Positions 6,846 to 16,205 of a DNA stretch of 64,000 bases are shown here, piece after piece (position 1 is the first letter of the stretch; the number at the start of each line of letters is the position of its first letter). The DNA comes from JBEGHD01 sp049334165 (GTDB taxonomy: Bacteria > Bacteroidota > Bacteroidia > Flavobacteriales_D > Sanyastnellaceae): the NCBI GenBank assembly GCA_049334165.1, contig JBEGHD010000009.1; one strand, given 5' to 3'. The notes beneath the pieces are model-generated. The model was not told where the DNA came from. It saw only the letters and a list, made by a program, of their open reading frames with translations, and did no database searches. The translations under genes were made by a program, and so were the position numbers.

Positions 6846-8999
6846 CTACTCAAAGCTCTCAATCAACAGATTCAAAATCTCACTGGCTGCTTTGGCAATT
6901 TTGGTACCCGGACCAAACACACCAACTACGCCTGCATCGTACAGGTAATCGTAGTCCTGCTGTGGGATCACACCACCGGCAATGACCAGGATGTCTTCTC
7001 TGCCTAATTTTTTCAATTCGGCCATGACTTCCGGAACCAACGTTTTGTGACCAGCTGCCAGAGACGACACACCGAGAATGTGCACATCATTTTCTACAGC
7101 TTGTTTAGCAGCTTCTTCTGGAGTTTGGAAAAGCGGACCGATATCTACATCAAAGCCGATATCTGCAAAGCTTGTTGCTATCACTTTTGCTCCACGGTCG
7201 TGACCGTCCTGCCCCATTTTGGCTACCATGATTCGCGGCCTTCTTCCTTCCAGCTCTGCGAACCTATCAGCCAACTGACGGGCGTTTTCAAAATCTTTAT
7301 CATTCATAGCTTCAGCTGAATAAACTCCAGAAATGGAGCGGATTGTCGCCTGATATCGGCCAAATGATTTTTCCATGGCATCGGAGATTTCCCCGAGGCT
7401 AGCTCTGGCTCGTGCGCATTTTACCGCCTCTTCCAGCAAATTACCATCGCCTGTTTCCGCAACTTTAGTGAGGTTTTCAAGAGCTGTATTCACTTCCTCA
7501 TCATTGCGTTCGTCTCTCAATTTCTTCAGTCGTTCAACTTGCCCCTGACGAACAGCTTTGTTGTCGACATCGAGGATATCGATCTCGCGATCGCTTTCTA
7601 CCTGATATTTGTTAACCCCAACAATAGTGTCTTTCCCGCTATCGATCCGAGCCTGCTTGCGAGCTGCAGCCTCTTCTATGCGCATTTTAGGAAGCCCCGT
7701 TTCAATTGCCTTGGCCATTCCTCCTAGCTCTTCCACTTCTTCGATAAGTGCCCAGGCCTTATCGGCAATTTCTTTCGTGAGTTTTTCTACGTAGTAAGAG
7801 CCACCCCAGGGATCTATCGCTTTTGTGATATCTGTCTCCTCCTGCAGGTAGAGTTGCGTATTCCTGGCAATTCTTGCGGAGAAGTCAGTCGGCAATGCAA
7901 TCGCCTCATCGAGGGCATTGGTGTGAAGAGACTGTGTTCCGCCAAGTGCTGCAGCCAACGCTTCAACTGTTGTACGCGCCACATTGTTGAACGGATCTTG
8001 CTCCGTGAGACTCCACCCGCTCGTCTGGCTGTGGGTTCTGAGTGCAAGTGATTTTGGGTTTTGCGGATCAAACTGTTTTACCAGTTTTGACCAAAGCATT
8101 CGCGCAGCGCGCATTTTGGCGATTTCCATGAAATGATTCATTCCAATCCCCCAGAAAAAGCTGATCCTTGGAGCGAAGTCATCAATCTTCAGTCCCGCTT
8201 CCAATCCGGCACGGATGTATTCCAGTCCGTCTGCCAGCGTGTATGCCAGCTCGATGTCAGCCGTAGCACCTGCTTCTTGCATGTGGTAGCCACTCACGGA
8301 AATTGAGTTGAATCTCGGCATCTCTTTGCTGGTGTATTCAAAAATATCTGAGATGATTCTCATTGATGGCAAAGGCGGATAGATGTAGGTATTTCTCACC
8401 ATGAACTCCTTCAGGATATCGTTTTGAATGGTTCCTGAAAGCTTGTCGTGTGACACGCCCTGCTCTTCTGCTGCCACGATGTAGAAAGCCATCACCGGAA
8501 TCACAGCTCCGTTCATAGTCATCGAAACCGACATTTTATCGAGCGGAATCTGATCGAACAGCACTTTCATGTCGAGCACAGAGTCAATCGCCACTCCAGC
8601 TTTCCCGACATCGCCAACCACCCTCGGGTGATCAGAATCGTAACCTCGGTGTGTGGCCAGATCAAACGCTACCGACAACCCTTTTTGTCCGGCAGCCAGG
8701 TTTCTCCGGTAAAATGCATTCGACTCTTCAGCCGTACTAAACCCAGCATACTGACGAATGGTCCACGGACGGGAAGTATACATGGTTGAATAAGGACCGC
8801 GAAGGTAAGGTACCACTCCAGCACCAAAGCCCGGATGATGATCATCAGCAATGTCATCCCGACCGTAAACATGTCTCAGAGCAATCTGCTCTGGAGTATT
8901 CCACCCACCCTTTGACTGACGCTCTTCGCGCCACGCTGAAATATTTTTAGAAGGATTGGCTTTCGCTATCTCAATATTCGAAAAATCTACTCTCTTCAT
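6846..8999 (-). CDS. mutB: Methylmalonyl-CoA mutase, large (catalytic, B12-binding) subunit
   Basis: 717 residues. The enzyme interconverts succinyl-CoA and (R)-methylmalonyl-CoA with adenosylcobalamin, linking propionate, odd-chain fatty acid or branched amino-acid carbon to the TCA cycle. The N-terminal TIM barrel contains the substrate-binding stretch around RGPYSTMYTSRPWTIRQYAG and the SLHTNALDEA segment. The C-terminal B12 domain has the cobalt-ligating motif D598-G-H600-D-R-G603 and ends in GVFGPGTKI. The small-subunit gene lies immediately upstream, 10 nt away, in the same transcript. No epimerase or MeaB chaperone gene is adjacent in this window. Confidence 0.97.
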   Translation of the reverse strand: MKRVDFSNIEIAKANPSKNISAWREERQSKGGWNTPEQIALRHVYGRDDIADDHHPGFGAGVVPYLRGPYSTMYTSRPWTIRQYAGFSTAEESNAFYRRNLAAGQKGLSVAFDLATHRGYDSDHPRVVGDVGKAGVAIDSVLDMKVLFDQIPLDKMSVSMTMNGAVIPVMAFYIVAAEEQGVSHDKLSGTIQNDILKEFMVRNTYIYPPLPSMRIISDIFEYTSKEMPRFNSISVSGYHMQEAGATADIELAYTLADGLEYIRAGLEAGLKIDDFAPRISFFWGIGMNHFMEIAKMRAARMLWSKLVKQFDPQNPKSLALRTHSQTSGWSLTEQDPFNNVARTTVEALAAALGGTQSLHTNALDEAIALPTDFSARIARNTQLYLQEETDITKAIDPWGGSYYVEKLTKEIADKAWALIEEVEELGGMAKAIETGLPKMRIEEAAARKQARIDSGKDTIVGVNKYQVESDREIDILDVDNKAVRQGQVERLKKLRDERNDEEVNTALENLTKVAETGDGNLLEEAVKCARARASLGEISDAMEKSFGRYQATIRSISGVYSAEAMNDKDFENARQLADRFAELEGRRPRIMVAKMGQDGHDRGAKVIATSFADIGFDVDIGPLFQTPEEAAKQAVENDVHILGVSSLAAGHKTLVPEVMAELKKLGREDILVIAGGVIPQQDYDYLYDAGVVGVFGPGTKIAKAASEILNLLIESFE

Positions 9000-9009
9000 G
9001 ATTCAGTTT

Positions 9010-10449
9010 TTAGACTTTCTCACTTTGGGTTGAAACTTCAAGTCCGGGAAAAATTCTTTTCACCGGTTCAAAGTCGCCTACAGTGTCTTTTTCATCGATG
9101 GTTTTCGGGGTTCTGACCTCATCTTCCTGATTGAAGTATTTGTTTACTCCAATGAGTGTTTCTTTCTCTAGCTCAACTCTTTTTAGAAAAGAATCCCTGC
9201 TTGATTTTAAGAGGTTTTGAATCATGCCGCTTTGTAAAGCTTCAAGATAACCCCCTGCTTTTTCTATCTCCTGAAAAAGCTTCCAGGCTTTAACTTTTAA
9301 TTGACCTGTCATCTCCTCGATGTAATAGGATCCACCAGCCGGATCGACCACCTGATTGAGAAAGGACTCTTCCGCCAACATGGTCTGTAAGTTTCTGGCA
9401 ATGCGCATTGAAAAACCATTTTCTTCATCAAAAAGATGATCGAAGGGCAGAATCGAAACGGCATTGACTCCACCGAGAATGGCTGACATGCCTTCGGTTG
9501 TCGAGCGAACCATGTTGTTGTAAGCATCAGGCACTGTGAAATTTCTCTGAGATGTGCGAGCTGACACAAATGAGTAAGTGGAGCATTCATGTTTTGGCTC
9601 GTGAGCTTTTACCACTGTTGCCCAAAGTGGCCTGAATGCTCTGAATTTGGCCATCTCCGTAAAGTAACTCGAATCTATAGCCATAGTAAATTGCAACTGA
9701 GCTGCAGCTGAATCGATTTCTTGACCTGCTGCTTTCATCAATTCCAAATACTCATTCCCTTTTGCAAGTGCGAGACCGAGCTCTTCTGCCGCGGTTGCGC
9801 CTGCTTCCTGAAACAGTGTGGAGTCTACGTTTACCGTGTGAAATAGAGTAAACTTCTCCCTTGCAAAGGCACTGAGATCTAAAAGAGTGGACTTCCAATT
9901 CTTGTCTTTCTCTCCGCCCTGCTCCGAGATTTCTCCGAGCGGATCGTAGTTCAGTCCTCCGCTCAGGGCGTGTGACTTAACAGATTGATTGTCGCACAGA
10001 GACGAGATTTCTTTAACTATCTCAATTGGACTGGTCCCACCTTCTAAATAAATAGGTGCTACATCGAGCACGACATCTTTTAAAAGGGCGGCAACATCCT
10101 CAGCTTTTTGAACAGGAGCGCGAAACCAAAGTGCAGTTGCACCGCCCATCAAAGCCTGATGAGCTTTTTCATTGGCTTTCTTCGGGTTGTTGTCAAATAT
10201 TTCCTGGCAGATTTGCCAGTGGCGATTGTTTGTATCACCTCCTCTTTCGTAAGGAAACTCACCCGGAACTCCCTGGGAAAGGTCTACTTCTTCAGCCGAA
10301 AAGTACGGCTCCAGAGAAAAGCCGTTTTCATTTTCCCAAATGATGCTCTCGTAAGCTTTACCTTTCAGATCCTTGAGCACTTTTTCTTTCCACTGTTCTT
10401 TAGACAAAGCGGAAAACTCATTAAAACTCAGATCGTTCTTCTTATCCAT
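9010..10449 (-). CDS. mutA: Methylmalonyl-CoA mutase, small subunit
   Basis: 479 residues from ATG 10449; a GTG nine bases upstream (10458) is an alternative start. It is the non-catalytic partner of the heterodimeric mutase. It has the barrel part (AKFRAFRPLWATVVKAHEP, MVRSTTEGMSAILGGVNAVS, VDPAGGSYYIEEMT) but lacks the DxHxxG cobalamin motif, as expected. Length is shorter than many MutA proteins because the degenerate B12-like domain is reduced to a short tail. It is co-transcribed with mutB. Confidence 0.93.
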   Translation of the reverse strand: MDKKNDLSFNEFSALSKEQWKEKVLKDLKGKAYESIIWENENGFSLEPYFSAEEVDLSQGVPGEFPYERGGDTNNRHWQICQEIFDNNPKKANEKAHQALMGGATALWFRAPVQKAEDVAALLKDVVLDVAPIYLEGGTSPIEIVKEISSLCDNQSVKSHALSGGLNYDPLGEISEQGGEKDKNWKSTLLDLSAFAREKFTLFHTVNVDSTLFQEAGATAAEELGLALAKGNEYLELMKAAGQEIDSAAAQLQFTMAIDSSYFTEMAKFRAFRPLWATVVKAHEPKHECSTYSFVSARTSQRNFTVPDAYNNMVRSTTEGMSAILGGVNAVSILPFDHLFDEENGFSMRIARNLQTMLAEESFLNQVVDPAGGSYYIEEMTGQLKVKAWKLFQEIEKAGGYLEALQSGMIQNLLKSSRDSFLKRVELEKETLIGVNKYFNQEDEVRTPKTIDEKDTVGDFEPVKRIFPGLEVSTQSEKV

Positions 10450-10643
10450 AGAAATCACTTTCTGTTACTGTGTTCGCAAATGTCGGGATTTTAACCTCAA
10501 TTGCGAACTATCGTTAGCTAGCGTCACCTCCATCAGTATAAACTTTGGAATTTATGAACCCTGAAAAGAGCGTTGGCCAAGTTTGGGATTTGCAAGCCTG
10601 AAACAATTTCAAGGGCAAGTTTTGAGGTTCGGGATTTTCCCGT

Positions 10644-12017
10644 TTATGCGATGTAAGTCGTTTTCTTATTCACAAAAGCCAGAATCCCTTCGCGGGCCAA
10701 CTCTCTGCCGTATCCCGATTTTTTGGTTCCTCCGAAAGGGAGTCTCGGATCGGATTTCACAAAGCTGTTGAAGAATACAGCTCCGTCTTCAATTCTCCTG
10801 GACTGCTTCAAGTTACCATCAACATTTGAAGTATAGATTGAAGCACCTAAACCGAATTTTGAATTGTTTACCAGGTCAATGGCCTCGTCAAAATCCTTGA
10901 ACTTCAAACAAGCGGCCACCGGGCCAAAAGTCTCTTCGTCAAAAGCCGGCATGCCAGCTTTAACGTTTTCTAAAATTGTGGGTGAATAAAAGGCTCCATC
11001 ACGTTTACCTCCCATCCGAAGTGCCGCTCCTTTGTCGATAGATTTTTGAACCTGCTCTTCCAGATCTTCAGCAAAACCTTTGTTAGCCAGAGGCCCAATG
11101 AAATTACCTTCATCCATTGGGTCACCTGACTTGAGATCCTTTACCTGAGTTTCAAACTTCTGCATGAATTCTTCATAAATCGAATCCGCAATCATCAGGC
11201 GTTTTGCGGCAATGCAACTCTGACCAGTATTTTGAAATCTCCCGAAAACAGCATCCTCCACGGCCTTGTCGATATCGGCATCTTCGAGAACTACAAAAGC
11301 ATTGCTTCCACCGAGCTCCAGCAAACTGGTCTTGATGTGTTTGCCAGCTGTTGAGGCTACAGCAGATCCAGCACCTTCACTTCCGGTTAGTGTGACCGCC
11401 TTCACCCGATTGTCAGCCACGATTTTATCCATCCGGTCGGATGAAACTTTCAGCGTCCTGAAAACAGCTTTAGGGATTCCGCATTCGTGGAAAATCTTTT
11501 CAATGAGAAGTGCTGTGCCTGTTACATTGGAGGCGTGCTTCAACAGCCCTGTGTTTCCGGCCATTAGAGTAGGAACAGCAAACCTGAACACCTGCCACAT
11601 TGGGTAATTCCAAGGCATCACAGCCAGTACGGTTCCCTGCGGCTCGTAGCTCACATAGCTCTTTTTCGCATCAGTATCTATAACTTTATCTTCCAGAAAA
11701 GCTTCAGCTTTTTCCGCATAAAACTCACTCACCCAGGCACATTTTTCAACTTCTGAGATGGCTTGCTTAATGGGTTTTCCCATCTCTTCCGTCATCAATT
11801 CTGCATATTGCTGTTTGTTGCTTTTGAGGTTTTCAGCAACTTTTATGAAGCAGCGAGACCGCTCCTCGAACGAGTTATTTCTCCATTCCCTGAAGCCCGA
11901 CTCAGACGTATCTAAAATCTCCTCGATTTCCTGGTCGGAGTGTTGTGTGTAGATCCTGAGCTTCTCTTGATTAAATGGATTTGTCGTTTCAATTGGTTTC
12001 AATTCGGTCGATATCAT
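10644..12017 (-). CDS. NAD(P)-dependent aldehyde dehydrogenase, succinate-semialdehyde dehydrogenase-like
   Basis: 457 residues, the length of the short succinate-semialdehyde dehydrogenase group. It oxidises an aldehyde to the acid using NAD(P)+. Visible motifs are VLAVMPWNYPMWQVFRFAVP (130-149), the general base E234 in LELGGSNAF, the catalytic C268 in NTGQSCIAAKR, and the C-terminal LPFGGTKKSGYGREL. Succinic semialdehyde is the likely substrate by family resemblance, not proven. It is followed (downstream on the same strand) after a gap by mutA and may feed succinate metabolism. Confidence 0.88.
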   Translation of the reverse strand: MISTELKPIETTNPFNQEKLRIYTQHSDQEIEEILDTSESGFREWRNNSFEERSRCFIKVAENLKSNKQQYAELMTEEMGKPIKQAISEVEKCAWVSEFYAEKAEAFLEDKVIDTDAKKSYVSYEPQGTVLAVMPWNYPMWQVFRFAVPTLMAGNTGLLKHASNVTGTALLIEKIFHECGIPKAVFRTLKVSSDRMDKIVADNRVKAVTLTGSEGAGSAVASTAGKHIKTSLLELGGSNAFVVLEDADIDKAVEDAVFGRFQNTGQSCIAAKRLMIADSIYEEFMQKFETQVKDLKSGDPMDEGNFIGPLANKGFAEDLEEQVQKSIDKGAALRMGGKRDGAFYSPTILENVKAGMPAFDEETFGPVAACLKFKDFDEAIDLVNNSKFGLGASIYTSNVDGNLKQSRRIEDGAVFFNSFVKSDPRLPFGGTKKSGYGRELAREGILAFVNKKTTYIA

Positions 12018-12072
12018 GATTTAGATTTCGTTTTGATTGTCTAAGAACACAACAACTAAAAACATAGAAGTT

Positions 12073-12810
12073 TCATTTCTCCTTTTGGTCAAACTTGTTA
12101 TTGTCCTTGGGATGGCGCAACATTTTGAAGTAAACACGCTTGATGGATGAGGCGCTGCAATTGAGTCGAAACATGGTGAAAGCCACAATATTCGCCACAT
12201 TCACACGGAAGTAACTGTTGTATTCGTACTTGCGGGCGCTCACTTTCACATCCTTTGGAATGATCGAAAACTTGAACCGTTTGTTGGCCCGAATGAGAAA
12301 GTCGTACTCTTCCATTATTTCATAGCTTTCATCGTAGCCATTTAATTCCTCGAAAACTTCTCGCTTCACAAAAAGGGTTTGATCGCCCCCGCGAAAACTC
12401 AAGGCATTGAACCGGGTCATAAAGGAATTAAATCGAAGTGCCGGTCGCCTGGAGTTGAACAAAAATCGGTAGCAACCCAGATCAGATCCTTTTTTCAGCT
12501 CTTCCTCGATGTCGTCCAGGTAAGTTTTTGGCGGCAGCGAATCGGCATGAACGAAGTACAGCACATTTCCGCCTGCAACCTTCCAACCTGCATTCATTTG
12601 AACAGCCCTTGACTGCTCGAGATTTTCGACAACTTCGGCTCCAGCGTCCCGTGCAAGCTCTGCCGTTCCATCTACGCTGCCCCCGTCACATACAATCACC
12701 TTTTCCAATCGGCTGTCCGCATTGGTCGTCAAGAATTCCACGAGAGTGCCAATGAAATCAGCCTCGTTGAGTGTGGGAATAATTACGCTTACCTTGATTT
12801 TCGACTGCAT
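12073..12810 (-). CDS. Family 2 glycosyltransferase of the rSAM/selenodomain-associated type
   Basis: 245 residues from ATG 12810; an in-frame upstream start (12852) would only add a poor extension. The GT-A fold is clear: VSVIIPTLNEADFIG at the start, VIVCDGGSVDGT for the nucleotide-binding Asp, SRAVQMNAG, and FVHADSLPP with the metal-binding DxD-like HAD. The QMNAG and HAD pattern fits the TIGR04283 group, which is usually encoded beside a TIGR04282 nucleotidyltransferase-like gene. No such partner is adjacent here. The sugar donor and acceptor are unknown. There are no transmembrane segments. Confidence 0.82.
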   Translation of the reverse strand: MQSKIKVSVIIPTLNEADFIGTLVEFLTTNADSRLEKVIVCDGGSVDGTAELARDAGAEVVENLEQSRAVQMNAGWKVAGGNVLYFVHADSLPPKTYLDDIEEELKKGSDLGCYRFLFNSRRPALRFNSFMTRFNALSFRGGDQTLFVKREVFEELNGYDESYEIMEEYDFLIRANKRFKFSIIPKDVKVSARKYEYNSYFRVNVANIVAFTMFRLNCSASSIKRVYFKMLRHPKDNNKFDQKEK

Positions 12811-12928
12811 TGCTGCGAATCTATAAACAACACTGATTGAAGTAATCACCACAACAATCTTTTTTCATTCTTGAAATCATTTTGTGATACATTGGAGTCA
12901 TATTTGAAAACAAGAGAAATAAAAATCA

Positions 12929-13696
12929 ATGAAGATTCTTTCGCTCGCATTCAACCTACTTTTGATTCTCGGCTTTGCACAGGGGTGCTCCAATGAAAAG
13001 AATATTTCATCGGGTGAGCCCATTAGTCACGAGCAGTGGGACAAGCTGGTTAAGAAGCATGTGACAGAAGAAGGATATGTAAACTACGAAGGCTTCATAG
13101 AAGACAGCGTTGCGCTCAATAGATACCTCAATCAATTGAGTAATCACCACCCAAACGACAGTTGGAGCAAGAATGAGCGATTGGCCTATTGGCTCAACGC
13201 CTACAATGCTTTTACTGTTAAATTGATTTTGGACAATTGGCCGGTTGAAAGCATCAAGGACATTGCCGGTGGCATACCTTTCGTGAATACGGCATGGGAT
13301 GTTAAATTCATTGAAATTGAGGGCGAGAAGTACGATCTAAACAACATCGAGCACGGAATCATCAGGAAGGAGTTTGACGAGCCCCGCATCCATTTCGCTG
13401 TTAACTGCGCATCGGTAAGTTGCCCTAAATTGAGGAATGAAGCCTACACTTCTGAGGAGCTTGACAGCCAGCTGGATGACCAGGCCAGAGACTTTATCAA
13501 TGGTCCGAAAAATGAAATCAAAGAAAACGAGGTCAGGCTCAGTAGGCTTTTCAAATGGTACGGTGGGGATTTCACTAAAAAGATGGGGCTGAAAGAATTT
13601 GTCAATCAGTATGCGGAGCAAAAAATTGGCAATGAAGTTGAAGTGGAGTTTAAAGAGTACGATTGGCGACTCAACATAAAAGAGAATTACAGATAA
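12929..13696 (+). CDS. DUF547-domain lipoprotein
   Basis: 255 residues with a lipoprotein signal peptide ending at C20 (FAQGC). The DUF547 core is well marked: RLAYWLNAYNAFTVKLIL, then GIIRKEF, HFAVNCASVSCPKL and RLFKWYGGDF. The invariant histidine and Cys-x-x-x-Cys region of the family are present. DUF547 has a papain-like architecture by published family descriptions, but no activity is established. The protein is probably anchored in the outer or inner membrane facing the periplasm. It is a single gene ending at a shared terminator (13738-13768). Confidence 0.88.
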   Translation: MKILSLAFNLLLILGFAQGCSNEKNISSGEPISHEQWDKLVKKHVTEEGYVNYEGFIEDSVALNRYLNQLSNHHPNDSWSKNERLAYWLNAYNAFTVKLILDNWPVESIKDIAGGIPFVNTAWDVKFIEIEGEKYDLNNIEHGIIRKEFDEPRIHFAVNCASVSCPKLRNEAYTSEELDSQLDDQARDFINGPKNEIKENEVRLSRLFKWYGGDFTKKMGLKEFVNQYAEQKIGNEVEVEFKEYDWRLNIKENYR

Positions 13697-13737
13697 TTCA
13701 GCGAGTGAAATTGAATATCGGTTAAGTTAAGTGAAAT

Positions 13738-13768
13738 GCCGGTTCATCGAAAGGTGGCCGGCTTTTTT
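13738..13768 (+). terminator. Intrinsic terminator after the DUF547 gene
   Basis: GCCGG (13738-13742) pairs with CCGGC (13758-13762) and is followed by six T. It lies between two convergent genes. Confidence 0.7.
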
Positions 13769-13771
13769 CGT

Positions 13772-14869
13772 TTAAAAAGCTTCTCCAAAAGTCAGGTAAA
13801 AAGCGCTTTCGCTATTTGAGCCGAATCCAGCGTCCAGTCTCACATTTATCTTCTTTTCCGGATCGAGCAGGAAACGAATTCCTCCGCCATAGGTGTAGCG
13901 TGAGTTCTCGATTTTAAAGGCACCGAACTCGTGCGCCACATTGCCAACAGAAAAGAAACCGACTGCTCCGAACCTCCAGTAAACATCAGCTCTCAGTTCA
14001 GTTTGAAAAATTGCGTTGTTGTTATCGCGAAAACGACCTTCGTAAAAGCCTCGCATTCTCTTGGTCCCTCCCAGCAGAGCCAACATATTGAAAGGTACCT
14101 CTCCATCTACTCTTTCGGCATAAAACTGATTGGCCCACACAAACCGATCTCCAATTGGAATGAAACAACGTAAATCTGCGGACATTTTGACAAACTGAAA
14201 CTCCGACCCCAACCACGACTCAAATGGCTGAACAGCGATTTCTGCAAGTGCACCTTTTGAGGAAAAGTAGACGTTATCGCGAGAATCGTAGCTCACAACC
14301 ATTCCTAGACCAGAGGTTACACCACCATCCACACCAGTCACGTTCCTCTGCTCCAGCCTGCCCTCGGGATCCGTATTTCTCATATCGAAATTCTCGAACC
14401 AGTAGCGAAACCCGGCAAAGAGGTTTGGAGTGAGTTTCCTTAAAAACACAGCCCTCAGTCGAGGGTAATTCACAAAGTAGAGTTCTTCAAAATCCGTGGG
14501 CACGCTATTGCCAATGCCATAATAAAAGTAAGAGTAGCGATAGTACCCCACCTCGCCTGTCAGACTGTACTTTCGCTCATTCCAGTAGAGCTGAAACGGC
14601 AGGTAAGTCAGCAATTGATCTTCTTGTGTGTAGGCAAAACCAGCTTGCAACTGACTCGGGGGCGAGATCGTGTCCTGATGGTCGAATCGGAAGTTGTAGA
14701 TTCCGGCAGCTCCAAAGCCCCAGCGCGTTTCGGGTGTGTAAAAAACCACCGGCAGCCCCAATAGCGAATTCGAAGTAGAGTCTTCCTGCGCTTGTGAAAC
14801 ACCCACATCTATGACAAAAAAAAGCGGGAGCAAAAAGGCTATTTTGATTTTCGTGGACATGTCAGACAA
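13772..14869 (-). CDS. BamA/TamA-like outer-membrane beta-barrel protein without POTRA domains
   Basis: 365 residues. A signal peptide (about 1-27, ending SQAQ) leads directly into alternating amphipathic beta strands rich in Tyr, Phe and Gly that end in YLTFGEAF, a typical barrel terminus with final Phe. GGTKRMRGFYEGRFRDNN resembles the L6 loop (V/M)RGF motif of the D15/surface-antigen family. No POTRA repeats precede the barrel, so it is unlikely to be the housekeeping BamA. It may be a specialised barrel. It is convergent with the DUF547 gene. Confidence 0.8.
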   Translation of the reverse strand: MSDMSTKIKIAFLLPLFFVIDVGVSQAQEDSTSNSLLGLPVVFYTPETRWGFGAAGIYNFRFDHQDTISPPSQLQAGFAYTQEDQLLTYLPFQLYWNERKYSLTGEVGYYRYSYFYYGIGNSVPTDFEELYFVNYPRLRAVFLRKLTPNLFAGFRYWFENFDMRNTDPEGRLEQRNVTGVDGGVTSGLGMVVSYDSRDNVYFSSKGALAEIAVQPFESWLGSEFQFVKMSADLRCFIPIGDRFVWANQFYAERVDGEVPFNMLALLGGTKRMRGFYEGRFRDNNNAIFQTELRADVYWRFGAVGFFSVGNVAHEFGAFKIENSRYTYGGGIRFLLDPEKKINVRLDAGFGSNSESAFYLTFGEAF

Positions 14870-14913
14870 ACAAACGTAATTTTTCGGTCAAAAGGATTAA
14901 ACTTGTCGAATCT

Positions 14914-15501
14914 ATGGAGTACAAGTACTACAAGATTTACAAACCTTTCGGCATGCTGTCGCAATTTTCGAAAGATGGCGACAAGCCCGTGCTAGGCGAA
15001 GTACACAACTTTCCAAAAGATGTTTATCCCATCGGCCGACTCGATACCGATAGTGAGGGATTGCTTTTGCTAACAAACAACCGCTCGATCACACACCGCC
15101 TGCTAGATCCAAAGTTTGGACATGCAAGGACCTATCTGGCTCAGGTGGAGGGTGAAATCACAGACGAAGCTATCAAAAAGCTGAAAGGTCAACTAGAGTT
15201 AAAACACAAAGGAAAAACATTCACAACTAAACCTGCCAAAGCGAGAAAGCTGGAGAAAGCACCACCCCTGCCCGATCGAGATCCACCCATCCGCTATCGC
15301 AAAAGTGTACCCGACTCATGGATAGAACTCACACTTACCGAAGGAAAAAATCGCCAGGTTCGCAAAATGACTGCTGCGGTGGGTTATCCAACATTGAGAT
15401 TGGTGAGGTGGTCAATTGAAGGGATAACCGTTGAAGGGATGGATGTTGGTGAGGTGAGGGAGCTCAGTGAGGGAGAAAGGCTTTCAATCCTGCGTAAATA
15501 G
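14914..15501 (+). CDS. rluE: Pseudouridine synthase, RluE-like
   Basis: 195 residues with no S4 domain, matching the RluE subgroup of the RsuA/RluB/E/F family. It isomerises uridine in 23S rRNA (U2457 in E. coli). The catalytic aspartate is D44 in PIGRLDTDSEGLLLLTN, and the KYYKIYKPFGMLSQ start and LTLTEGKNRQVRKM motif are conserved. A near -7 box (TAAACTTG) lies just upstream of the ATG. The target position is inferred from family membership. Confidence 0.88.
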   Translation: MEYKYYKIYKPFGMLSQFSKDGDKPVLGEVHNFPKDVYPIGRLDTDSEGLLLLTNNRSITHRLLDPKFGHARTYLAQVEGEITDEAIKKLKGQLELKHKGKTFTTKPAKARKLEKAPPLPDRDPPIRYRKSVPDSWIELTLTEGKNRQVRKMTAAVGYPTLRLVRWSIEGITVEGMDVGEVRELSEGERLSILRK

Positions 15502-15516
15502 CTCGGCCTATGATGA

Positions 15517-15870
15517 TTATCCCAGAACCTTTTCAGAATCATCTTTGCCCGTCAAATAATCGAGTGTGTTTTTACGAATAATACTCTCTACCATTCCCTT
15601 TAGTGATAAATGCTCATCAAGAGCTGGCCATTCTACACCAACCCCACCGGCAATCAAATTAAAATTGTCCAGATTTTTCTGATTAGCATTTTTCAAGCGT
15701 GGAAATTGAGAGCGGAGAATTTTTATTACGTTGCCGTTATTCAATACAATGAGCAAGAATCCATGGTCAAAGTGATTTTCAACACTTTCAATTCTTATTT
15801 TTTTCTCGAAAATCGTTCTCTCAATAATGTCACTAGAACGTTTGTCCTCTATATTACCCGAAATACTCAT
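15517..15870 (-). CDS. DUF2442-domain protein
   Basis: 117 residues. The C-terminal half has the DUF2442 signature: a short beta region (GFLLIVLNNGNVIKI), then GVGVEWPALDEHLSLKGMVE. It overlaps the preceding DUF4160 gene by 17 nt, so the two are coupled. DUF2442/DUF4160 pairs are commonly annotated as a putative toxin-antitoxin-like module, but no activity is established. The AT-rich composition and lower use of the preferred codons seen in neighbours suggest accessory origin. Confidence 0.75.
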   Translation of the reverse strand: MSISGNIEDKRSSDIIERTIFEKKIRIESVENHFDHGFLLIVLNNGNVIKILRSQFPRLKNANQKNLDNFNLIAGGVGVEWPALDEHLSLKGMVESIIRKNTLDYLTGKDDSEKVLG

Positions 15871-16090
15871 TCCACTTTTGTTTTATCAGTTGTGAATTCT
15901 CTCTGACAATTTCACCAATCCTTTTTCTCTCTTTTGGTGTAAATCCATAAGAATACTCTTCTCTTACACCAGGTTTCAACCACCATTTAGCAGCAGCTCC
16001 GCCCTTTGCAATATGAACGTGAATTGGCTCATTGTTTTCGTTGCTATAAAAGAAAACTCTATACCCGTTTACTTCTAAAATGGTAGGCAT
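15854..16090 (-). CDS. DUF4160-domain protein
   Basis: 78 residues from ATG 16090; a TTG nine bases upstream is less likely because family members begin at MPTIL. The fold signature is clear: MPTILEVNGYRVFFYSNE, then EPIHVHIAKGGAAAKWWL and a C-terminal helix ending NEYFG. It is the leading gene of a two-gene unit with the DUF2442 protein. By family knowledge it is the possible toxin partner, but the biochemical role is unproven. Confidence 0.8.
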   Translation of the reverse strand: MPTILEVNGYRVFFYSNENNEPIHVHIAKGGAAAKWWLKPGVREEYSYGFTPKERKRIGEIVRENSQLIKQKWNEYFG

Positions 16091-16205
16091 TAATAACAAA
16101 TATAATCCATTTTAAGTTCCTGGAATTCTCTTAGAGTCCTTGACTTTCCCCGAAAAATTGTAATTTCCTCGATTCGCACTTTACAGAATATTTGAAATTG
16201 TCACA

